Assembly (NCBI GenBank): GCA_027592035.1
Contig: JAQCIK010000003.1
Location: 1 to 64,000 of the forward strand
Origin: Casp-actino8 sp001510455
GTDB lineage: Bacteria; Actinomycetota; Acidimicrobiia; Acidimicrobiales; Ilumatobacteraceae
Direction of reading: 5' to 3'
Length of the DNA stretch: 64,000 nucleotides
The position numbers and the translations under genes are program-made. Of this stretch, positions 26,907 through 35,681 are shown in pieces (position 1 is the first letter of the stretch; every line of letters starts with the position of its first letter). The notes under the pieces are model-generated. The model was not told where the DNA came from, did not search any database, and worked only from the letters and a program-made list of their open reading frames with translations.

Positions 26907-26935
26907 GTTCCGGCCGCACCCCCTACGGCCGGAAC
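26907..26935 (+). promoter_or_regulatory. Leader hairpin upstream of the secreted-protein gene
   Basis: GTTCCGGCCG (26907-26916) pairs perfectly with CGGCCGGAAC (26926-26935) around a 9-base loop. It lies about 30 bases before the AAGGAG ribosome binding site. It may stabilise the leader or act as an attenuator. Confidence 0.45.
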
Positions 26936-26976
26936 GAATTCACGACAGGTGCCTCGCACCGGACAAGGAGAGAACG

Positions 26977-27702
26977 ATGAATGCACGCAAGTGGACGATC
27001 GCCGGTGTGAGCGCCGGTCTGCTGGCCGGCGGTGCTGCTGGCTTCATGGTGGCTGTGCCCGGAGGTGCGGGCGCATCACCCGCCCGAACGGCAGTCGTCG
27101 CCGTTGCGGCCGACGGTGAGAACACCGACGGAATCACGGCCCAGCATCACGGGCAGCCGCACCTCGGCCCCGAAGCCCGCGCCGACAAGTTCACGGAAGT
27201 TCTGCAAGGACTCGTCGACTTCGGTGTGATCGACACTGCCGAGCGCGATGCGATCGTGACGGCGTTGACCACTCGTCCCGACACGCCGCCCACCGAGCGG
27301 CTCGATCCGGCGACCAGGTTGACGAGCCGTCTGCAGGCTCTCGTCGACGACGGAACACTCACGGCCGAGCAGCGTGACACCGTCGTCACGACACTGCAGG
27401 ACGCTCGGCCGGCCGACGGTGAGCGTGGCGGACGTGAAGGCCGTGGTGGCCGACGCGGACCGGGCCGAGGTGCACATCTCGAGACAGCCGCCTCCGTGAT
27501 CGGTGTGACCGCTGACGATCTGAAGACAGCTCTGCAGAACGGCCAGTCGATCGCCGACGTGGCCACTGCCAACGGTGTCGATCCTCAGGCAGTGATCGAT
27601 GCGCTCGTCGCCGAGGCGTCGAGCAATCTGACTCAGCGCATCACCGACATGGTGAACGGTGTCCGACCGGCCGGCGCGCCGGCCGAGGCGCCGGCCAACT
27701 GA
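26977..27702 (+). CDS. Secreted repeat protein, unknown function
   Basis: The 241-residue product has a signal peptide or N-terminal anchor (WTIAGVSAGLLAGGAAGFMVAV). The body holds two short helical repeats: LVDFGVIDTAERDAIVTAL and LVDDGTLTAEQRDTVVTTL. A Gly/Arg-rich linker (ERGGREGRGGRRGPGRG) follows, then a third, related helical segment (ASVIGVTADDLKTALQNGQS), and the protein ends Pro/Ala-rich. I see no catalytic motif. An AAGGAGAG site precedes ATG. Upstream TTCTCACC repeats suggest control by the response regulator at 9580. Confidence 0.75.
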   Translation: MNARKWTIAGVSAGLLAGGAAGFMVAVPGGAGASPARTAVVAVAADGENTDGITAQHHGQPHLGPEARADKFTEVLQGLVDFGVIDTAERDAIVTALTTRPDTPPTERLDPATRLTSRLQALVDDGTLTAEQRDTVVTTLQDARPADGERGGREGRGGRRGPGRGAHLETAASVIGVTADDLKTALQNGQSIADVATANGVDPQAVIDALVAEASSNLTQRITDMVNGVRPAGAPAEAPAN

Positions 27703-27738
27703 GTCGAACCTTCACACACTGGTTTCCGCCCGCGGAAG

Positions 27739-27764
27739 TGGCCGTCCCCATCCGGGGACGGCCA
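27739..27764 (+). terminator. Rho-independent-like terminator
   Basis: TGGCCGTCCCC (27739-27749) pairs exactly with GGGGACGGCCA (27754-27764) around ATCC, shortly after the secreted-protein stop. CACCCGTTTCC follows, a weak T-run. Confidence 0.65.
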
Positions 27765-27775
27765 CACCCGTTTCC

Positions 27776-27781
27776 TAGGAT
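27776..27781 (+). promoter_or_regulatory. -10 box (TAGGAT) for pcrA
   Basis: TAGGAT ends nine bases before ATG 27791, which suggests a leaderless or nearly leaderless message. Confidence 0.4.
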
Positions 27782-27790
27782 GGACGCTCC

Positions 27791-30064
27791 ATGGCTTCCG
27801 GTGTTCACGACCCCTCCTTTCGGCCCGGGCCGATCGATCTGAGCGGTCTGAACCCTGCTCAGCGCGATGCGGCCGAACACGTCGACGGCCCGCTTCTGGT
27901 GGTGGCCGGAGCCGGCTCGGGTAAGACCCGAGTCCTCACCCATCGCATCGCGCATCTCATCGGCGCCCACGGCGTCCACCCGTCGAACATCCTCGCCATC
28001 ACGTTCACCAACAAGGCCGCCGGCGAGATGAAGCACCGTATCGAAGCCCTGGTGGGTCCGGTGGCTCGCTCGATGTGGATCTCCACGTTCCACTCGGCCT
28101 GCGTCCGCATCCTGCGCGTGCACGCCGAACGGCTCGGCTATCCGAAGACCTTCAGCATCTACGACCAGACCGATGCTCAACGTCTGACCGGCTACGTGAT
28201 CCGTGATCTCGGATTCGACACCAAGCGGTTCACGCCTCGTGCCGTACACGCCGTCATCTCCAATTGGAAGAACGAGTTGCTCGGTCCGGGTGACGCCGCT
28301 GATCGAGCGGCCCACATCTTCGATCGCAAGCATGCCGAGATCTACAAGGAATATCAGGCCCGTTTGGTACGGGCCGGCGCGATGGATTTCGACGACCTGC
28401 TCGTCGAGACCGTGCGTCTCTTGCGTAACAACCCCGATGTTCTCCAGCAGTATCAAGACAAGTTCCGGTACATCCTGGTCGACGAATATCAGGACACGAA
28501 CCTGGCCCAGAACGAGATCGTCCTCATGTTGGCGGCCTCGCATCACAACGTGTGCGTGGTGGGGGACACCGACCAGTCGATCTACAAGTTCCGCGGTGCC
28601 GACTACCGAAACATCATGCAGTTCCAGGATGCTTTCGACGACGTGTCGGTCGTCGTTCTCGAGCAGAACTATCGCAGCACCCAGAACATTCTCGACGCCG
28701 CCAATGCCGTGATCTCGCAGAATCTCGGCCGCCGTCCGAAGGATCTCTGGACCGAAACGGGTGCCGGCGACAAGATCGTGCGATTCCACGCCGACGACGA
28801 GAGCGACGAAGCCAACTTCGTGGGCCGAACGCTCGAACGTCTGCAGCGCAACGGTCAGTCGTGGGGCTCGATGGCGGTCTTCTACCGGACCAATCCGCAG
28901 AGCCGCGCCGTCGAAGAAGCGCTCATGCGGTATTCCATTCCCTACAAGGTCGTGGGTGGCACGCGCTTCTACGATCGCAAGGAAGTCAAGGACGCCATTG
29001 CGTATCTGCGTGTGATCGCCAATCCGCTCGACGAAGTCAACGTGAAGCGAGTGATCAACGTTCCCAAACGAGGCGTGGGTGACACGAGCATCGCGCGTGT
29101 CGATCTGTTCGCTCGCGACAACGCCATGAGTTTCGTCGACGCCCTTCGTCACTCCAGCGAGGCCGGAGTGAGTGGTGCGGCGCGCAAGGGGATCGAGTCG
29201 TTCCTCGCCGTCGTCGACGAATTCGCCAGCCGTCTCGATGACGGACCGGGTGACGTGCTGCAGGCTCTGCTCGATCGATCCGGTTACCTGCGCGAACTCG
29301 AAGCCGAGCATTCGATCGAGGCCGAGGGACGTATCGAGAACCTGGCCGAATTGGTGGGGTCGGCGCGAGAGTTCGCCCGAATCGACGAATTCCTCGAACA
29401 GGTCGCCTTGGTGGCCGACACCGATGAACTCACCGACGACGATCGCGTGGTGCTCATGACCATGCACGCCGCCAAGGGACTCGAGTTCCCGGTGGTGTTC
29501 ATCGTGGGTGTCGAGGAAGGGCTCTTCCCGCACATTCGAGCTCTCACCGATCCTGACGAGCTCGAAGAGGAGCGGCGGTTGGCCTACGTGGGTATCACCC
29601 GCGCCCAGGAGAAGCTGTTCCTGTGTCACGCGTGGTCGCGCGCTCAGTTCGGCACCACGCAGTACAACCCGCCGTCACGCTTCCTCGACGAGATACCCGA
29701 AGAACTCGTCGATCACGAAGGAAACGTCGCTGCGAAGAGGCGCTCGACACGAGATGACGACTGGTCGATTCGCCCTCGACGTGCCGTGTCGTCGTTCGAC
29801 ATCGACGACGACGATCGTGCTGCGGCGCGAGAGCGACGGGAGCGCATCGTCGATCAAGCCTTGGCGGCTGGCCGAGTCGCCGAACCGACCAACAGTCATA
29901 CCCTCGGTCTGCGAGTGGGCGACCGAGTCGAGCACGGATCGTTCGGTGAGGGCATCATCATCGACATCTCGGGTTCGGGTGACGACACCCAGGCCGTCAT
30001 CAACTTCTCGGCCAAGGGGACAAAACACCTCCTGCTCGCCTGGGCCCCCCTCAAGAAACTCTGA
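27791..30064 (+). CDS. pcrA: ATP-dependent DNA helicase PcrA/UvrD
   Basis: This superfamily 1A 3'-5' helicase acts in nucleotide-excision and mismatch-linked repair and in removing RecA or RNA polymerase from DNA. The 757-residue protein has motif I VVAGAGSGKTRVL, Ia ITFTNKAAGEM, II LVDEYQDTN, III GDTDQSIYKFRGA, IV LEQNYRS, V MTMHAAKGLEFPVVF and VI RRLAYVGITRAQEKL. A C-terminal PcrA-type tail (RVGDRVEHGSFGEGIIIDI) ends in a KGTKHLLLAWAPLKKL stretch. The length fits actinobacterial UvrD1/PcrA. Confidence 0.96.
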   Translation: MASGVHDPSFRPGPIDLSGLNPAQRDAAEHVDGPLLVVAGAGSGKTRVLTHRIAHLIGAHGVHPSNILAITFTNKAAGEMKHRIEALVGPVARSMWISTFHSACVRILRVHAERLGYPKTFSIYDQTDAQRLTGYVIRDLGFDTKRFTPRAVHAVISNWKNELLGPGDAADRAAHIFDRKHAEIYKEYQARLVRAGAMDFDDLLVETVRLLRNNPDVLQQYQDKFRYILVDEYQDTNLAQNEIVLMLAASHHNVCVVGDTDQSIYKFRGADYRNIMQFQDAFDDVSVVVLEQNYRSTQNILDAANAVISQNLGRRPKDLWTETGAGDKIVRFHADDESDEANFVGRTLERLQRNGQSWGSMAVFYRTNPQSRAVEEALMRYSIPYKVVGGTRFYDRKEVKDAIAYLRVIANPLDEVNVKRVINVPKRGVGDTSIARVDLFARDNAMSFVDALRHSSEAGVSGAARKGIESFLAVVDEFASRLDDGPGDVLQALLDRSGYLRELEAEHSIEAEGRIENLAELVGSAREFARIDEFLEQVALVADTDELTDDDRVVLMTMHAAKGLEFPVVFIVGVEEGLFPHIRALTDPDELEEERRLAYVGITRAQEKLFLCHAWSRAQFGTTQYNPPSRFLDEIPEELVDHEGNVAAKRRSTRDDDWSIRPRRAVSSFDIDDDDRAAARERRERIVDQALAAGRVAEPTNSHTLGLRVGDRVEHGSFGEGIIIDISGSGDDTQAVINFSAKGTKHLLLAWAPLKKL

Positions 30065-30121
30065 TTCCACAGGAGTCTCACTCGGTGTTCTGGTTGGGAG
30101 GTCGAGGTGATAGACGATCGA

Positions 30122-30745
30122 TCACTCCTCGTGGATCGTGTTGGTGAGAACGGAAAACGCCAAAGCAGCGTGGCTTCGAACTGCGGTCGGATCCTCGCCA
30201 GCCGCCATCTGGGTCAGCAACATCGTGAATTGCGCATCGACGTATCGGGCGGTGGCATCGAGTGAAGCGGGGAGCGAGATCTCGTCACGTCGAGTCGCGC
30301 GTTCGAGCCACGCCGCGTATGCCGCCACGGTTTGATCCCGGAGCCTGTCGACGTGTCCACGCGTGATCGGACCCAGTCGCCAACGAAGACTCCGCATCTT
30401 GACGAAGAGGCAACCGGCCGGGGATTCCGGGGTTTCTTCACGCGTGACGAATTCGATCAGAGCATTCAGTGTCTCGCGAAACGGGCGGTCCTCGGCGAGG
30501 GTCGCCATCACGGGACCGAGCACTATCTCGCTGTAGCGGGTGAGGACCGCATCCATGAGTTGATCCTCGTTGCCGAACTCTCGATAGAGGCCGGGTTTTG
30601 AAACGCCGGCTCGTCGGCAGATTTCGTTCACGGAGACCGCGTCGAAGTCGTGTCGCCAGTAGCTGTCGATGGCCGTCTCGAGTGTGCGGGAGCGATCGAA
30701 GGTCTTCGGTCGTCCGCGAGGGCGTGTGGTGGGATCGTCGGCCAT
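30122..30745 (-). CDS. TetR-family transcriptional repressor
   Basis: The 207-residue protein has an N-terminal helix-turn-helix (SVNEICRRAGVSKPGLYREFGNEDQLMDAVL) and a ligand domain with AGCLFVKMRSLRWRLGP. It diverges from an SDR gene. A palindrome in the shared promoter is the probable operator, so it should control that gene and perhaps itself. The inducer is unknown. Confidence 0.9.
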   Translation of the reverse strand: MADDPTTRPRGRPKTFDRSRTLETAIDSYWRHDFDAVSVNEICRRAGVSKPGLYREFGNEDQLMDAVLTRYSEIVLGPVMATLAEDRPFRETLNALIEFVTREETPESPAGCLFVKMRSLRWRLGPITRGHVDRLRDQTVAAYAAWLERATRRDEISLPASLDATARYVDAQFTMLLTQMAAGEDPTAVRSHAALAFSVLTNTIHEE

Positions 30746-30790
30746 GACGGGGCCAGTCTGACAAGGTTTCGGACCAATCGGTACTCAAAT

Positions 30791-30820
30791 TTGACAGTCA
30801 CGAGGCATGTGGTGAAAAAT
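30791..30820 (+). promoter_or_regulatory. Promoter of the SDR gene (TTGACA and AAAAAT)
   Basis: TTGACA at 30791-30796 is followed after 18 bases by AAAAAT at 30815-30820. The -10 end abuts the TetR-type palindrome. Confidence 0.4.
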
Positions 30821-30831
30821 ACCGGTCGGTA
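30820..30831. promoter_or_regulatory. Candidate TetR operator
   Basis: TACCGGTCGGTA has TACCG and CGGTA as perfect inverted arms around GT. A half-match (CCAATCGGTAC) lies upstream near 30774. The site overlaps the -10 end of the SDR promoter, which suits repression. Confidence 0.5.
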
Positions 30832-30884
30832 CGAAAAAGGGTTCGCCCCGCCCGATCCCGGGTCACCAGTCAGGAGAGTGGTTC

Positions 30885-31766
30885 ATGTCCCTCAAAGTTC
30901 TCATCACCGGATCCAGCGCTGGGTTCGGTCGCCTGATCGCCTCGAGACTTCTCGATGCCGGTCACACGGTCGTGGCCACCATGCGCGAACCCGAGACCCG
31001 CAACTCCGAGGCGGCCACGGCGCTACGGGAAGCCGGGGCGCGAGTCGTGGAACTCGACGTCACCGACGACCGGAGCGTCGACAGCGGGGTGGCCCAAGCG
31101 CTCGACGCAGTCGGCGGTCTCGACGTGGTGATCAACAACGCCGGCGTCGGATCGAACGGACTCATGGAAACGTTCACCTCCGCCGATTGGCAGAAGAGTT
31201 TCGATGTCAATGTCTTCGGTGTTCATCGAGTGAATCGTGCAGTTCTGCCCGCCATGCGGGCGCAGGGCTCCGGTTTACTGGTGATGATCTCGAGTGTCGT
31301 CGGGCGAATGGCCCTTCCCTTCTTCGGGCCGTACAACGCGGCGAAGTTCGCCGTCGAAGGCCTGGCGGAGACCTATCGCAGTGAACTCTCCGTCCTGGGA
31401 ATCGAAACTTGTGTCGTCGAAGCAGGAGCCTTTCCCACGCATTTCATCGACGGATTGATGCAGTCGAGCGATCGGAGCCGAGACGCGGGATACGGCGACA
31501 TGATCGACGCTCCCCGCAACCTGGTGGCGACCTTCGAAAATGTCATGGCATCGAATCCTGCCCAAGACCCTCGGTACGTCGCCGAAGCCATCGTCACCCT
31601 GCTCGACACACCGGCGGGCCGACGTCCCTTCCGAACCGTCGTCGACTTCCTGGGAATGGCCGATGCCTTCGCACCGTTCAACGACAGTGCCGAGCAGATG
31701 ACGGCCGGGATCTATAGTGCCTTCGGTATGGGCAACCTTCTCGAGATCAACTCGCCGTCGAAGTGA
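30885..31766 (+). CDS. Short-chain dehydrogenase/reductase
   Basis: The 293-residue classical SDR has the cofactor loop TGSSAGFGR (9-17), NNAG (near 85), catalytic Ser in MISSVVG and Tyr-x3-Lys in YNAAKFA. The N-terminal glycine loop with a following basic residue would suit NADP(H), but this is not certain. It has an AGGAGAG ribosome binding site. The divergent TetR gene probably controls it. Substrate unknown. Confidence 0.88.
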   Translation: MSLKVLITGSSAGFGRLIASRLLDAGHTVVATMREPETRNSEAATALREAGARVVELDVTDDRSVDSGVAQALDAVGGLDVVINNAGVGSNGLMETFTSADWQKSFDVNVFGVHRVNRAVLPAMRAQGSGLLVMISSVVGRMALPFFGPYNAAKFAVEGLAETYRSELSVLGIETCVVEAGAFPTHFIDGLMQSSDRSRDAGYGDMIDAPRNLVATFENVMASNPAQDPRYVAEAIVTLLDTPAGRRPFRTVVDFLGMADAFAPFNDSAEQMTAGIYSAFGMGNLLEINSPSK

Positions 31767-31773
31767 GTCGTTG

Positions 31774-33054
31774 GTGATTCGTCAGTGGTCTCGTCGCGTC
31801 TCATCGGTTGTTTCCGTTCTCGTGGCGGTGGTGATGGCGGGTTGTGGCGGCGAATCGGCTGAGAACGAGCCGACCACCGTTCCGGAGACGGTGACTTCCG
31901 TCGACATGACCGTGATTGACGAAGGCGATCCCGTCGAGACCTCCGACGTCGACACGGACGTCGAGGTCGAAGCGCCGGCCGAATTGGGCCCTTTCGAGGT
32001 TGGACATACGTCGTTCGTCGCCGTCGATTCCGATCGCGGGGATAGGGCGTTACCCGTGGACGTCTGGTACCCCGTCGATCCGGGGTCCGGAACAGGAGTC
32101 GCGAACACCTCACTCGTCCTCGCCCCTGGTATCGAGCTTCGATCGGCTGTTTCGCTCGAGAATCCCCCGGTGTCCGATCGCCGCAAGCAGCCCCTCGTGA
32201 TCTTTTCTCATGGTTACGAGGGCACCAACAAGTCATCGGTCGAGTTGATGGAGGTGCTGGCGAGCCATGGCTTCGTGGTGGCGGCACCCGACCACGTCGG
32301 CAACAGCTTGTTCGAGCCGGGTGACGACTTCGACGTCGCCGCGTCGAATCGCGTTCCTGATGTCTCGTTTCTGATCGACACGATGGCCATCAAGAGCGCC
32401 GATGAATCCGATCCGTTCGGCGGTCGAATCGATGTTGGCCGAGTCGGTGTCATCGGGCACTCCTTCGGTGCGATGACCGCACTCGGGACCGCGGCGGGCT
32501 GGGCTGGTGCGGTGCCTGATCCTCGTGTCGTGGCAATTGTCGCAATTTCAGGTGTGATCGATGGAGATCTCCAGCTGAGCGAGCGTGAAGGACCCAACGC
32601 GGGATTCAGCGCAGCGCAACTCGCAGACGTGACGATTCCGGTCATGCTGATGGGTGGCACCGAGGACGTGAACGTGCCGATCGCCAATAACGACCTCGCC
32701 TTCGAACGGCTGAGCCAGGCACCGATCGTCAACAAGGTGTCGATCGTTGGTGCCACCCACAATCACTTCGCCGCCGTATGCACGTTCGGCGAACTACTTC
32801 TCGACTTGGGACTGCAAGAAGACCAATGGGCGGGAATCGGCGCAAGTGAACTCGTCGAGCCGTATCGGACGACGTGCGGACCCAACGCCTTTCCGATCGA
32901 GTCGGCGGTTCGGCTGCAAAACCTTTACTCAGTTGCATTTATGAAGTGCCACCTCATCGGGGACGAGCGGTACGAAAGATTCCTGAACGTCGAAGCAGCC
33001 GCGCTCGAGAAAAATGTCGAGTTCGAAGCGAGATCACCCAGTTCAGGTGGGTGA
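31774..33054 (+). CDS. Secreted lipoprotein alpha/beta hydrolase
   Basis: The 426-residue protein has a lipobox (VAVVMAGC) and an acidic Thr/Val/Glu linker to about residue 85. A hydrolase domain related to platelet-activating-factor acetylhydrolase and dienelactone hydrolase follows. It has FSHGYEGTNKSS for the oxyanion hole, nucleophile GHSFGAMTALG, then GGTEDVNVP (Asp) and GATHNHF (His). GTG 31774 places the signal peptide at the N-terminus. An open frame upstream overlaps the SDR. It follows the SDR by seven bases and may be cotranscribed. Substrate unknown. Confidence 0.78.
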   Translation: MIRQWSRRVSSVVSVLVAVVMAGCGGESAENEPTTVPETVTSVDMTVIDEGDPVETSDVDTDVEVEAPAELGPFEVGHTSFVAVDSDRGDRALPVDVWYPVDPGSGTGVANTSLVLAPGIELRSAVSLENPPVSDRRKQPLVIFSHGYEGTNKSSVELMEVLASHGFVVAAPDHVGNSLFEPGDDFDVAASNRVPDVSFLIDTMAIKSADESDPFGGRIDVGRVGVIGHSFGAMTALGTAAGWAGAVPDPRVVAIVAISGVIDGDLQLSEREGPNAGFSAAQLADVTIPVMLMGGTEDVNVPIANNDLAFERLSQAPIVNKVSIVGATHNHFAAVCTFGELLLDLGLQEDQWAGIGASELVEPYRTTCGPNAFPIESAVRLQNLYSVAFMKCHLIGDERYERFLNVEAAALEKNVEFEARSPSSGG

Positions 33055-33147
33055 ACGGACGATCCGGTGTTCTGGTGAGGATTTTCCACCGTTTGGGTGA
33101 AGATCCCGCAGCAGATACTTGGTCGTCATCGGATCGGGGAGCAGAAT

Positions 33148-33582
33148 GTGCTCGTGAAAGCCTCTCTGTTGATCGAAAGTCTCACCGGAAACACCTGGCG
33201 CGCCGCCGAGATGGTGGCCACCAGCCTTCAACAAGAAGGTTGGTCGATCACCGGGTTGTCGAACATGCGAAGTCCCGACCACGCGTCGATTCAGGACGCC
33301 GACCTCGTGATGATCGGTACGTGGGTGCACGGCGCGTTCATCATCGGACAAGCCCCGTGGAACATCGGTGCGATCCGCGCGCTTCCGGCCCTGCGAGGCA
33401 AGCGGGCGGTCACGTTCTGCACGTATGCGCTCAACCCCGGCAAGACTCTTGGTGCCATGGAATCGGCGGTGGCCGGCCTCGGTGCTGACGTGATCGGTGG
33501 AATGGCTCTGCATCGGTCGAAGTTGGCCGCGCACACCGAAGAGTTCGCAGCGCGACTCGTGGGTGTGATGGCCGCCTCCTGA
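33148..33582 (+). CDS. Flavodoxin-like protein
   Basis: The 144-residue protein has the FMN phosphate loop ESLTGNTWRAA near its N-terminus and later IGTWVHGAFIIGQAPWN and TFCTYALNPGKT, which match flavodoxin isoalloxazine-binding loops. It is probably an electron carrier or quinone-reductase-type flavoprotein. GTG 33148 has GGGGAG six bases upstream. GTG 33154 is a possible alternative. Confidence 0.75.
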   Translation: MLVKASLLIESLTGNTWRAAEMVATSLQQEGWSITGLSNMRSPDHASIQDADLVMIGTWVHGAFIIGQAPWNIGAIRALPALRGKRAVTFCTYALNPGKTLGAMESAVAGLGADVIGGMALHRSKLAAHTEEFAARLVGVMAAS

Positions 33583-33662
33583 CCGTCTCGGAACCGTCCC
33601 GAGGGTCTCGGTCGACCTGCTAGAAACGTGGGGTCCGTGGGGGGACAACACGAGGAGGGGGC

Positions 33663-35681
33663 ATGGCGAGAGAGCCATCGAGGCTGTCGTCGTTGCGACG
33701 ATCCCTCGCGCCTCTCACGCCCGCCATCGCTCTCGTCGTCGTCCAGCTGATCTTCTTCGGGGTGCCGCTCGGCGCCTGGTTGCGCGGAGTGGTGATCGGT
33801 CTCCTCACGGCGCTGCTCGCCATGGGAATGGCCCTCGTGTACCGAGCCAATCGGGTGCTCAATTTCGCGCAGGCCGATCTCGGATTCGTTCCCGCCACTC
33901 TGGCCGTCGGACTCATCGTGTTCTCGGGCCTGCCGTATCTGGTGGGGCTCGGGGTGGGTCTGGCATCGGCGATCGTTCTCGGAGCCATCGTCGAGTTGGC
34001 GATCATCAGGCGGTTCTCCCGGTCACCACGTCTCGTGCTCACCGTCGCCACGATCGGGATCACCCAACTGTTGGCGGTGTTCGCGATTCGTCTGCCGAGA
34101 TTGTGGGACGAGAACGCAGCCTCACAGCGCATTGCGCCGCCACTCGACTGGAAGCTCACCGTGGGATCGTTCATCCTGAACGCCAACGACTTCATCGCCG
34201 TGGTCGTCGCGCCGATCGCCATGCTCGGTGTCGGTCTCTTCCTCACCCGCACCCGCCTCGGTACGGCCGTGCGCGCGGCGGCCGAACGTAGCGAGCGGGC
34301 GTCACTGCTCGGCATTCCGGTGGGTGGGCTGTCGACCGTCGTCTGGACCATTGCGGCTGCGCTGTCGTTCCTCGCGCTGTTCCTCCGCGCCGGCATCCTC
34401 GGAATCCCTCTCGGCTCGGCCTTGGCGATCGGCACCCTCGTGCAGGCTCTCGCCGCCCTCGTGATCGGTCGGCTTCGCAATCTGGTCACCATCACCGTGG
34501 CGGCGGTGGCGCTCGGGGTTCTCGAATACGGCGTGTCATGGAATGCCGACAGTCCTCTCCTCGTCGCGCCCTTCATCGGTGCCGCTGTGATGGCCGCGCT
34601 TTTGTTGCAACGCCGCAGCACCTCTCGACTCGATCAGGACACGACGGCGTCATGGCGTCTGGCCGACGAGGTACGCGAACTCGAACCACATCTGAAGAAG
34701 CACGATCTGGTGTTCCTCATGCGTTCGACCACCTATGTGTTGATCGCAGCCGGACTGATGTTGATCCCGTTGGTGTTGCGTTCCGATCAGGTGGTGAAGA
34801 TCACGGCGATCGCGATCTACGCGATCATCGGACTCTCGCTCGTGGTGCTCACCGGCTGGGCCGGCCAGATCTCACTCGGACAATTCGGATTCGTGGCGAT
34901 CGGCGCCGCCGTGAGCGCGAAGTTCACGTCGGAGTGGAACGTCGACCTCACGTTGGCTCTCGTGATCGGAGCGGTGGCCGGCGCAGTCGCTGCCTTCGTG
35001 GTCGGACTCCCGGCTCTTCGCTTACGAGGTCTCTATCTCGCCGTGACCACGCTGGTGTTCGCGTTGTCGGTCACGTCGTGGCTTCTGAACGACCGCTTCT
35101 TCTCGTGGGTGCCGGGCAGTCGCCGATTCGGTCGACCACCGTTGTTCGGTCGGCTCGACATCGACACACCCACCCGCTTCTACACCTACACACTCGTGAT
35201 CCTGGCGGTCACGATGCTCGCCATACGCGGGATCCGGCGAAGTCGCACGGGTCGGGCGATCCTGGCTCTTCGCGACAACGAACGGGCAGCGCAGAGCTAC
35301 GGGCTCTCGGCCACGTGGTTGAAACTCACGGCCTTCACCATTTCAGGCGCGGTGGCCGGAGTCGCTGGTGGCCTCTTCGCCCACCTCAACTACAGCTTCG
35401 ACCTGTCGAGTTATCGGGTGAACCAGAGTCTCGACGTGTTCACGGCCTCGGTCGTCGGGGGTCTCGGCTCGATGTTCGGAGCGATTCTGGGCGCGGTGTA
35501 CCTGCGGGGCACCGAATGGTTCGTGACGGCCGAGGAGTGGCGATTCGTGTCGTCGGCCGCCGGAGTTCTCATCGTGTTGCTCATCGTTCCGGGAGGACTC
35601 GGGGCTCTGGTGATCAGGGTGCGCGACCAACTGGCATTCCTCGTCGATCGACGAGCACGACGGCGGGAGGAGACGTCATGA
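33663..35681 (+). CDS. Branched-chain-amino-acid-type ABC permease, LivH-LivM fusion
   Basis: The 672-residue membrane protein fuses both permeases. The LivH half (about 1-320) has YRANRVLNFAQADLG. The LivM half (about 345-672) has GLSLVVLTGWAGQISLGQFGFVAIGA and SRTGRAILALRDNERAAQSYGLSATWLKLTAFTISG. A GAGGAGGGGG ribosome binding site precedes ATG. The stop overlaps the next gene by ATGA. It should pair with the two ATPase domains encoded downstream. The substrate may be an amino acid, amide or other small organic molecule. Confidence 0.9.
   Translation: MAREPSRLSSLRRSLAPLTPAIALVVVQLIFFGVPLGAWLRGVVIGLLTALLAMGMALVYRANRVLNFAQADLGFVPATLAVGLIVFSGLPYLVGLGVGLASAIVLGAIVELAIIRRFSRSPRLVLTVATIGITQLLAVFAIRLPRLWDENAASQRIAPPLDWKLTVGSFILNANDFIAVVVAPIAMLGVGLFLTRTRLGTAVRAAAERSERASLLGIPVGGLSTVVWTIAAALSFLALFLRAGILGIPLGSALAIGTLVQALAALVIGRLRNLVTITVAAVALGVLEYGVSWNADSPLLVAPFIGAAVMAALLLQRRSTSRLDQDTTASWRLADEVRELEPHLKKHDLVFLMRSTTYVLIAAGLMLIPLVLRSDQVVKITAIAIYAIIGLSLVVLTGWAGQISLGQFGFVAIGAAVSAKFTSEWNVDLTLALVIGAVAGAVAAFVVGLPALRLRGLYLAVTTLVFALSVTSWLLNDRFFSWVPGSRRFGRPPLFGRLDIDTPTRFYTYTLVILAVTMLAIRGIRRSRTGRAILALRDNERAAQSYGLSATWLKLTAFTISGAVAGVAGGLFAHLNYSFDLSSYRVNQSLDVFTASVVGGLGSMFGAILGAVYLRGTEWFVTAEEWRFVSSAAGVLIVLLIVPGGLGALVIRVRDQLAFLVDRRARRREETS

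Noticed and set aside
27641..29629. A 662-codon open frame antisense to pcrA
   Set aside because: It lies wholly over a clear helicase gene. GC-rich codon use leaves the antisense frame open, and its translation has no recognisable domain.
34538..35677. Upstream extension of the MFS-LivF-LivG frame to 1355 residues
   Set aside because: The extension overlaps LivH-LivM in another frame and reads as Arg-rich nonsense. ATG 35678 with an ATGA overlap is the natural start.
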